A stretch of 47,449 nucleotides of DNA from NCBI GenBank assembly GCA_001829315.1, contig MIAY01000029.1, forward strand, positions 1-47,449. The letters run 5' to 3'. The stretch comes from Spirochaetes bacterium GWE1_32_154 (GTDB taxonomy: Bacteria > Spirochaetota > GWE2-31-10). The stretch's first letter is position 1; each line of letters starts with the position of its first letter. Below are positions 41,653 through 47,449 of the stretch, piece by piece. The position numbers were made by a program, and so were the translations under genes. The notes beneath the pieces were generated by a model. It made no database searches. It was given only the letters and a program-made list of their open reading frames with translations, and had not been told where the DNA came from.

Positions 41653-42807
41653 ATGAGAGCTGGAACGAAACAGTTATTAGAACATTTTACAATATACAAT
41701 AAAGTTCTTATTCTCCTTGGTGCAAGACAGGTTGGTAAAACCACGCTTCTACGAAAAATATTTCCTGATGCACTTTATTACTCGGTTGATAATGAACCGG
41801 TACGAAAAGCACTGGAATCGTATGATATTGATGTATACCGTGCGTTAATCGGTACAAAACGACAGATTATACTCGATGAGATTCATCAGATCAATGACCC
41901 CGGGCGATGTGCTAAAATTATATTTGACCACCTTCCTGATATACAACTCATCATTACCGGTTCATCAAGTTTCCATATCAGAAACAAAACAACAGAAAGT
42001 CTTGCCGGCAGAAAAATTGACTATTACATGTATCCTCTGACTATCCAGGAATATCTCTATCAGAACAAAACTCTGGATACACTTGAATCAGGTTATTTTC
42101 AGAAACTGTTCGCTAATGATTTTAAAAAATTATACTACCATTTTGATACAGCGTATTTCATCAATGATTTTATGATATACGGACAGTATCCTGACATTCT
42201 GAATATGCCGAAAGATACTGTATTTTTAAAAAACCTTGCAGACAGTGTGATATTTAAAGATATCATGGAGCTCCATCTCATAGAAAACAGACAGCTTGCA
42301 GCGAACCTCCTGAAGCTGCTTGCACATCAAATCGGGAGTCTCGTGAATATCGCTGAACTTTCGGTCAGTTTAAAGGCTGATCAGAGAACTATCAAAAGGT
42401 ATATCGAAATATTTGAAGACAGTTACATTATATTTAAACTCTATCCGTTTACGACAAATAAGCGGGATGAAGTAACAAAGGCATTTAAGGTGTATTTTCA
42501 TGATACCGGCCTTCGGAATGCAGTAATTAATGATTTTTCAGCTATTGAAACCCGCTCTGATAAAGGTGCACTTTTTGAAAACCTCGTTATAGCTGAATAT
42601 ATGAAATGTAATTACTATTCTAAAAGCGATTGCGAATTTTACTTCTGGCGTACTAAAAATCAGTCTGAGGTTGATCTTGTTATGAAACAGGGTGATACAA
42701 TTACCGGCATTGAGATCAAATACACGAAATCACGGGTAAACCGTTCATTTTGTAACCATTATCCCGAAGCACGGTTTATATCGGTGAATGCTGATAATTT
42801 TTTGTAG
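41653..42807 (+). CDS. DUF4143 AAA-type ATPase (second copy)
   Basis: This 384-residue protein has Walker A GARQVGKTT, Walker B QIILDEIHQIND, sensor LIITGSSSFHIR...SLAGRK and a DUF4143 C-terminus (GALFENLVIAEYMKCNYY, FYFWRTKNQSEVDLVMKQG, GIEIKYTKS). It belongs to the same superfamily as the gene at 39273 but to a different branch, judging by the different middle. I chose the ATG at 41653, preceded by GGAG, rather than the in-frame TTG at 41635. It converges with the PLD-like gene 8 bp away. Confidence 0.87.
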   Translation: MRAGTKQLLEHFTIYNKVLILLGARQVGKTTLLRKIFPDALYYSVDNEPVRKALESYDIDVYRALIGTKRQIILDEIHQINDPGRCAKIIFDHLPDIQLIITGSSSFHIRNKTTESLAGRKIDYYMYPLTIQEYLYQNKTLDTLESGYFQKLFANDFKKLYYHFDTAYFINDFMIYGQYPDILNMPKDTVFLKNLADSVIFKDIMELHLIENRQLAANLLKLLAHQIGSLVNIAELSVSLKADQRTIKRYIEIFEDSYIIFKLYPFTTNKRDEVTKAFKVYFHDTGLRNAVINDFSAIETRSDKGALFENLVIAEYMKCNYYSKSDCEFYFWRTKNQSEVDLVMKQGDTITGIEIKYTKSRVNRSFCNHYPEARFISVNADNFL

Positions 42808-42815
42808 TTTTTTTT

Positions 42816-43334
42816 TCAATTTTCCAAGCTCTCTGCACAATATGATTTTCGCCGGCAGCTTTTACAGTGACTGCCCATCCAGAGATTGTCATATATGTCA
42901 GAGATTTCTTTTACCTGCTCTTTGTCATCGGTATAAAGACCGGTTTCAAAGTTCCGGGTGTTTTTACTTTTCATTCCCATACCGGCTCCAGTTAGATTGG
43001 CAGACCCCATGAATGCTTTTTTACCGTCAACTATGATAAGTTTCATGTGATTCCGGGGGCAAAGCATTCTCTCTAAGCTGTGAATCAATTCGGGGTGGCG
43101 GTCAAAATCTTTTCTGAATTGCGGTCCCGGTTCTTTTGCATGTATAAGTCGGACAAGAACCCCGCTTTTTATTTTATCCGACAGAACATCGAGAAATGGA
43201 ATCATTCCTCTGCCTTGTTTTACATACAGATCTTTTATATCAGCTGTGGCGATCCATATATATTTCTTTGCCGAGGGAATCATTTCTGTGAAAATAGTAT
43301 CATATATTTCTTCATGTTTAAGTATGTTTATCAT
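42816..43334 (-). CDS. PLD-superfamily nuclease-like protein with one HKD motif
   Basis: This 172-residue protein has one phospholipase-D motif, HMKLIIVDG...FMGSANLTGAG, and an N-terminal strand-helix region (PSAKKYIWIATADIKDLYV). One-motif members such as Nuc act as dimers, each supplying half of the active site, and cut DNA or RNA. There is no signal peptide. Four Cys near the C-terminus (SHCKSCRRKSYCAESLEN) might bind a metal. It lies 16 bp downstream of the RhuM-Fic gene on the same strand, so the two may be cotranscribed. Confidence 0.8.
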   Translation of the reverse strand: MINILKHEEIYDTIFTEMIPSAKKYIWIATADIKDLYVKQGRGMIPFLDVLSDKIKSGVLVRLIHAKEPGPQFRKDFDRHPELIHSLERMLCPRNHMKLIIVDGKKAFMGSANLTGAGMGMKSKNTRNFETGLYTDDKEQVKEISDIYDNLWMGSHCKSCRRKSYCAESLEN

Positions 43335-43350
43335 AGTCTAAATTCGCTCA

Positions 43351-44328
43351 TTAAATATTTCTGTTTAAAATGGAAATTATTACTTTTTTCACCGTTTCCA
43401 TCTCATCGGGTTTGCTCACCGCTATAAATAAAGTAAGTGAAGCCAGTGCATCATTACTGATTATGACATCACCGGATGGCATAAATAACAACCCGTTCCG
43501 GTCAAGAAAATAGATAAAACAAGCAGCTGCAATCCGTTTATTTCCGTCGATAAATGAGTGATTTTTGACTATCAAATACAACAGCATTGCTGCTTTTTCC
43601 TCCAGAGTCGGATAAAGTTCATTTCCTCCGAATGATTGATATATCTGGTATATTGAACTGTCAAAACCCGAATCTTTCGGCTTACCAAAAATTTCCGATG
43701 AAAATTCGTTCCGCATCGAATCGATCAATTTGATGTAATGCTCTTTGCTTATCTGTACCGTTTGACGATTAGTTTTTCCCTTAGCATCAAGAGTTTCATG
43801 ATCATAATCATCGAGTAACAAAAGCCCTGCTGAAAACTGAGTTAGCAGTGTTGCAAGATTACCGACATCAGTTAATGTCTGTGTCTGATTCTCAATAGCT
43901 CTTTGCAGAATTGAGATACCTTCATGAAGATGTTTAATTTCAAGATTACGTTCTTCGAGTCGTTTTCGGTTAACTGCATAACCTTCAACGAGATAATCTT
44001 TTAATCGTTTTGTTGCCCATTGTCGAAATTGAGTACCACGTTTGGAATTTACCCGGTAGCCTACTGATATTATGACATCAAGGTTATAATATTTTGTTCG
44101 ATATTTTTTGCCATCTGTGGCAGTTGTCAAGGATTCCTTGACAACTGATTCTACAGCTAATTCACCATCTTTAAAGCAATTATTAATATGCAAACTTATG
44201 TTTTGCTTCGTCTGTTCAAAAAGTGAAGCCATTTGCTGTTGTGTAAGCCATACAGAATCGTCTTGAAACTTAACCTCAACTTCAATGTCCGTATCATTAG
44301 TTTTGTAAATTTCAATCTGGTTATTCAC
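43351..44328 (-). CDS. RhuM-Fic/Doc fusion protein
   Basis: This 325-residue protein joins an N-terminal RhuM (virulence-associated KilA-like) domain (VWLTQQQMASLFEQTKQNISLHI, YNLDVIISVGYRVNSKRGTQ, FRQWATKRLKDYL) to a C-terminal Fic/Doc domain with HSFIDGNKRIAAACF. The HxFxDGNKR motif resembles Doc (HxFxDANKR) more than AMPylating Fic (HxFxEGNGR), so NTP transfer of another kind is possible. No separate inhibitory helix is visible. Such fusions often occur with mobile or toxin-antitoxin modules; the neighbouring 76-residue gene might be a partner. Confidence 0.88.
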   Translation of the reverse strand: MNNQIEIYKTNDTDIEVEVKFQDDSVWLTQQQMASLFEQTKQNISLHINNCFKDGELAVESVVKESLTTATDGKKYRTKYYNLDVIISVGYRVNSKRGTQFRQWATKRLKDYLVEGYAVNRKRLEERNLEIKHLHEGISILQRAIENQTQTLTDVGNLATLLTQFSAGLLLLDDYDHETLDAKGKTNRQTVQISKEHYIKLIDSMRNEFSSEIFGKPKDSGFDSSIYQIYQSFGGNELYPTLEEKAAMLLYLIVKNHSFIDGNKRIAAACFIYFLDRNGLLFMPSGDVIISNDALASLTLFIAVSKPDEMETVKKVIISILNRNI

Positions 44329-44393
44329 CCATACTCTCCCGATTTATCGATTATATCATTTTTTCATTATAATTAACCGCAGATAATCTCACG

Positions 44394-44624
44394 CTATTTA
44401 AGTTTTTCAAGTATCTTTCTCTTAGTCTGCCCATCAAAATCATCTTCATAAAAACGGAGGAATAACTCCTGCCGGGTATTTTCATCATGATCTATAGATG
44501 CTATAACCATTTTTTTCGCCATACTTATCATAGCAAATGTATCTTTAACCCGCTCTTCAGGAGTTTTTGCCATGATTTTTTGGTCATATAATTCTTCCAT
44601 AATTTTATTTGTATCTTTACTCAT
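44394..44624 (-). CDS. Small conserved-looking protein of unknown function
   Basis: This 76-residue acidic-to-basic helical protein has segments MEELYDQKIMAKTPEERV, AMISMAKKMVIASI and LFLRFYEDDF. I recall similar small proteins in spirochaetes and cyanobacteria, but I cannot assign a function. ATG lies 65 bp upstream of the RhuM-Fic gene on the same strand, with a weak GGATC-like upstream sequence. It may be a partner or antitoxin, which is inference. Confidence 0.6.
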   Translation of the reverse strand: MSKDTNKIMEELYDQKIMAKTPEERVKDTFAMISMAKKMVIASIDHDENTRQELFLRFYEDDFDGQTKRKILEKLK

Positions 44625-44720
44625 TATCTGATCCTTTTATACAAATCTAATAGATTATCGGATAATTATAAAATATTCAGGTATTTTACAACCTTTTCCC
44701 GGTATAATTAATATCTGTAT

Positions 44721-44949
44721 TTATTCAAGCGGGGTATCTGCCAATGTGAGGTTTATATGGCAAAAACAGCCGGCCACAAAATATGCCTTTTCATACAATT
44801 TTTCTGCCATGATGAGGTCTTTAAAAAGGGAAAGATAGATGTATATCAATATATATGCCCGGGTGTTTATTATCCCGGTAATCATTAGCAAACGGCGGCT
44901 CAGTACCGTTTTCACGGGTCACTTTGTATTGAAGAGGTGTCAGTTTCAT
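44721..44949 (-). pseudogene. Truncated methionine sulfoxide reductase (msrB/msrA) remnant
   Basis: From an ATG at 44949 the frame reads [18 protein letters not shown] and [15 protein letters not shown], the unmistakable N-terminus of MsrB, and stops after 42 codons (44821). A shifted frame continues with EKLYEKAYFVAGCFC, resembling the start of MsrA (AxFxGGCFWC), and stops at 44721. The MsrB zinc and catalytic cysteines are gone. It is probably the scar of an msrB-msrA fusion after large deletions. Confidence 0.65.
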
Positions 44950-45171
44950 AGTATGTTTCCTGCAGGGTATATCAAATACCCTTCTTTAGTTTTCAAGCAA
45001 GTAATAATATGATTTTACTTTAAAAATAAAAAAGAGTAAACATTAAAAAATTTCAAAAAAAGAATTGATTCTAAAGATTATTTTTAACTGTGGTTATATG
45101 ATAAATAACTTTTTTCCCGCCTATTTAAAAAGTTGTATTTTTTCTGTAATTTTAATCACAACTGCTTGTGG

Positions 45172-45203
45172 TTTATAATGATTCTTTGCTAAATCATTAT
45201 AAA
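45172..45203 (+). promoter_or_regulatory. Promoter with inverted repeat upstream of purC
   Basis: TTTATAATGATT (45172-45183) pairs perfectly with AATCATTATAAA (45192-45203) across 8 bp; the left arm contains a consensus TATAAT. An operator overlapping the -10 box is plausible. No purine-riboswitch core was seen. The remaining 44950-45248 is T-rich leader. Confidence 0.45.
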
Positions 45204-45248
45204 TCTGCACTTTACATAACACATAAACTACACTGAGGAGAAATTAAT

Positions 45249-46346
45249 ATGTCAGCATACAAAGTTCTTGAAATGAGTAACAACCTTCCAATCCGTACAA
45301 ACAAACCGGTTCACAGCGGTAAGGTTCGATCTGTCTACTGGCTCACTGCGGAAGACAGTCGCCGGTTGATAAAAGAAAAAAAATACAATATTCCTGAATC
45401 ATCGGAACTCGGTATAATGGTAATCAGTGACCGTATCTCTGCGTTTGAATGTATCTGGCACGGTGAAGGCGGTATGAACGGGGTTCCGGGTAAAGGTGCA
45501 TCGCTTAATGCTATCTCAAACCACTGGTTTAAACTATTCCGTGAAAAAGGTCTTGCGGATAATCACATTCTTGACACTCCTCATCCGCTTGTATGGATTG
45601 TGCAGAGGGCACGCCCGGTTATGATTGAAGCAATTGCGAGAAATTATATTACCGGTTCAATGTGGCGTTCCTATACGAAAGGGGAACGTGAGTTTTGCGG
45701 TATCAAAATCGCCGAAGGACTTACGAGAGATTCAAAACTACCTGAACTGCTTATTACTCCTTCAACGAAAGGTATTATGACCGGCACCCCCGGGATTCCT
45801 GAAATTGATGATGTGAATGTTTCACGTACTGATATCGAAAATCATTTTAAAGCATTCCAATTTAACAGTAAAGAGGATATTGTATTGTACGAAAAACTCC
45901 TCACTGAAGGGTTCAGAGTTATTGAGTCTGCACTTGCATCGACCGGTCAGATTTTCGTTGATACGAAATTTGAATTCGGGTATGTTAAAGATGTCAGCGG
46001 CAATGATAAACTGATCTATATGGATGAAGTAGGCACACCGGACAGTTCCCGTCTCTGGGATGCCAAAGAGTATGCTGCGGGTAATATCGTTGAAAATTCC
46101 AAAGAGGGATTCCGTAAAATGCTGATGGCACATTTCCCTGATCCGGATATTCTTACAAACAAGGATCGTATGGCTGAGAGGGTTCTGCTTGCTAAGAATT
46201 TACTTCCGCAGTCGATTCTTCTCGATGTTTCTAAAACATATACCGGCATTGCAGAAACAATCACGGGCAGAAAGATAGAAATTTCAGATGATCCTAAAGG
46301 TGAAATAATTGCGATTCTTAAGAATCAGTATGATCTTATTGACTGA
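45249..46346 (+). CDS. purC: Phosphoribosylaminoimidazole-succinocarboxamide synthase, long form
   Basis: This 365-residue enzyme ligates CAIR and aspartate with ATP to give SAICAR in purine biosynthesis. Characteristic segments are [10 protein letters not shown] at the N-terminus, [45 protein letters not shown] and [14 protein letters not shown]. It is longer than the roughly 240-residue classical form and fits the 365-370-residue branch. GAGGAG precedes ATG. It ends in TGA, showing that TGA is a stop here, and is followed by a terminator. It is monocistronic. Confidence 0.95.
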   Translation: MSAYKVLEMSNNLPIRTNKPVHSGKVRSVYWLTAEDSRRLIKEKKYNIPESSELGIMVISDRISAFECIWHGEGGMNGVPGKGASLNAISNHWFKLFREKGLADNHILDTPHPLVWIVQRARPVMIEAIARNYITGSMWRSYTKGEREFCGIKIAEGLTRDSKLPELLITPSTKGIMTGTPGIPEIDDVNVSRTDIENHFKAFQFNSKEDIVLYEKLLTEGFRVIESALASTGQIFVDTKFEFGYVKDVSGNDKLIYMDEVGTPDSSRLWDAKEYAAGNIVENSKEGFRKMLMAHFPDPDILTNKDRMAERVLLAKNLLPQSILLDVSKTYTGIAETITGRKIEISDDPKGEIIAILKNQYDLID

Positions 46347-46368
46347 TTTCAGACTGAATCAGCTTATC

Positions 46369-46404
46369 AAACGGCTACTCATGAAAAAGGGGTAGCCGTT
46401 TTGT
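46369..46404 (+). terminator. Rho-independent terminator after purC
   Basis: AAACGGCTAC pairs with GTAGCCGTTT, followed by T-rich sequence, 23 bp after the purC stop. Confidence 0.88.
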
Positions 46405-46565
46405 ATGGGTACTTTCAATTAATTAAACCCGATTTTCCTCTTTATAACCCCCGCTTTCAAAAGTTCTTCGCTTTTTAGCATATCTATAATCATACCAGAA
46501 TCTATACGTTTTCTGTCCATAAAAAATAGTTTCTGATATACTGATTTAAAGTCCGCCGGAGTAAG

Positions 46566-46982
46566 ATGCTGAAAATGACCATAGAAAGATCAGATAATCC
46601 TATGGCAATGGTTGTTTTAGCATCTATTGAAAACCAAAAAGCTAAGGATGCCGGTGAAAGATATAATATCAAGTTATCATTAATGAGAAAGTTATATACA
46701 AAAGGGTTTGATAAGAATAGAGCATTGTCTGTTTTGAAATTTATTGATTGGGTGATTACATTACCTGCAATATTTGAAGAAAAACTTAAACAAGAAGTAG
46801 ATAAAATGGAGGTTGGAACTATGGCTTATGTAACAAGTTTTGAAAGATTAGCAAAAAAAGAAGGTAAAGTTGAAGATGCTTTAAAAATGCTTGAAAAAAA
46901 TTATTCAATAGAAGATATTTCTGATATTACCGGGTTATCAACAGAAGAAATCAGTAAATTAAAAGTTGCCGAAAAAGCATAG
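46566..46982 (+). pseudogene. C-terminal fragment of an Rpn-family (PD-(D/E)xK) nuclease/transposase
   Basis: The 138-codon frame covers only the C-terminal half of Rpn-like proteins: SDNPMAMVVLASIENQ, RYNIKLSLMRKLYTKGF, FIDWVITLPAIFEEKL, YVTSFERLAKKEG and a tail LEKNYSIEDISDITGLSTEE. The N-terminal nuclease domain with its PD-(D/E)xK residues is absent, and the 160 bp before it hold no matching frame. It is therefore probably a truncated gene. The tail is related to the end of the gene at 47146. Confidence 0.7.
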
Positions 46983-47145
46983 TATATATTTTAATTTTTC
47001 GCCATTTCATCATCAAAAAACATACAAGGTTATACATTATGTATACACAAGTAGACGTAATGTAGATTATCGGATGTTGGGTAGCTGCCACAAAATATCG
47101 CAAAATAGCGGTTTTTTACACGATTCGTTGCTGTATACCATAACA

Positions 47146-47449
47146 TTACACTTTCTGTGGTACTTTCAAACTTTTGATTTCTTCTATGGAGAGTCCCGTA
47201 TATTTTGATATTTTATCTATGGAAAGATTATCTGCTAACATATTCTTCGCTGTCTCGTTTTTTTCTTCTTTTCTACCTTTAATCTCAAGTTTATTTCCAT
47301 ATTCTTTTAATCTGGTTTCAAACATAGTTTTTACCCCCTGTAAATCTTCTATCTTATCCTGTATTTCTTCTTTATCATCATTGCCAAGATACGAAAGATA
47401 ACTATTAACCCATGATGCAAAAGCATTCAATACTTCCGTATTTTCTTCT
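47146..47449 (-). CDS. Rpn/YadD-family nuclease C-terminus (cut by window edge)
   Basis: This open frame runs off the right end of the window, so only the last 100 or so residues are visible: a helical region (VNSYLSYLGNDDKEEIQDKIE), a charged segment with KIEDLQGVKTMFETRLKEYG and a tail LADNLSIDKISKYTGLSIEEI. The tail matches the final repeats of Rpn-family recombination-promoting nucleases. An in-frame TTG at 47430 is not a credible start because the frame stays open to the edge. Orientation is convergent with the truncated copy at 46566. Confidence 0.65.
   Translation of the reverse strand, partial: EENTEVLNAFASWVNSYLSYLGNDDKEEIQDKIEDLQGVKTMFETRLKEYGNKLEIKGRKEEKNETAKNMLADNLSIDKISKYTGLSIEEIKSLKVPQKV

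Noticed and set aside
44721-44915. 64-residue minus-strand frame taken as a gene
   Set aside because: Its upstream part is read in a frame that conflicts with clear MsrB-coding sequence, so it is part of a pseudogene.
44950-45248. Purine riboswitch upstream of purC
   Set aside because: No conserved purine-aptamer core or three-way junction could be drawn; an inverted repeat over the -10 box explains the region better.

Overview
The window looks like chromosome from an AT-rich, Gram-negative, probably anaerobic bacterium, most likely a spirochaete. That placement is inference: there is no rRNA or ribosomal-protein marker. It rests on the gene mix: 7TMR-type membrane sensors joined to a histidine kinase and to a SpoIIE phosphatase, several lipobox lipoproteins, a barrel-like outer-membrane protein with a spirochaete-style N-terminal domain, CotH proteins, DUF4143 ATPases, an EFR1-type flavodoxin-ferredoxin and integron-style attC sites. 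TGA is used as a stop (purC), so the code is standard.

Region 1 (1-18.2 kb) is an accessory island. It is bounded by two direct 170-bp repeats (1-170 and 17959-18128, one mismatch); the right copy abuts the 3' half of a CAU-anticodon tRNA with its terminator. Inside is a compact lipid-polyketide locus: a phosphopantetheinyl transferase (+), and on the minus strand a hot-dog protein, a B12-binding radical SAM enzyme and a 3558-residue synthase with the order FAAL-ACP-KS-KR-ACP-KS-DH-ACP-KR-TE. There is no acyltransferase domain, so it should depend on a trans-acting AT. An IS481-family element (13954-15259) separates this operon from a hybrid histidine kinase that carries its own receiver and LuxR-type HTH and is the obvious candidate regulator. 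I infer a product made by loading a fatty acid as an acyl-adenylate and extending it twice; this is the best candidate for an undescribed system.

Region 2 (18.4-26.2 kb) mixes decay and glucan-related genes. Broken genes include a UvrD-like helicase and a full EFR1 flavodoxin-ferredoxin plus the tail of a second. Intact genes include a DUF1232 protein, a metallo-beta-lactamase-fold enzyme, a barrel-like outer-membrane protein, two surface lipoproteins with starch/glycogen-binding-type domains (one CBM48-like, one with two CBM21-like domains) and a GH13 alpha-glucosidase/cyclodextrinase-type enzyme.

Region 3 (26.3-30.55 kb) begins with a 3-hydroxyacyl-CoA dehydrogenase behind a 30-bp TetR-type palindrome. 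A minus-strand run of small genes follows, punctuated by attC sites (27358-27530 and 29930-29990) and a GTTAGGC boundary at 30519-30525. It reads as an integron cassette array with no integrase in view: a GNAT acetyltransferase, a paralogous pair of membrane proteins, a zinc-ribbon membrane protein and an unknown protein.

Region 4 (30.6-47.4 kb) is more ordinary chromosome: an M48 protease, a secreted alpha/beta hydrolase overlapping a 7TMR-SpoIIE phosphatase, rsmE, two CotH genes in tandem, a CoA-binding protein, two DUF4143 ATPases, a repeat protein, a PLD-like nuclease, a RhuM-Fic fusion, a small unknown protein, an msrB/msrA remnant and purC. The window ends with two Rpn-family nuclease/transposase genes, one truncated and one cut by the window edge.
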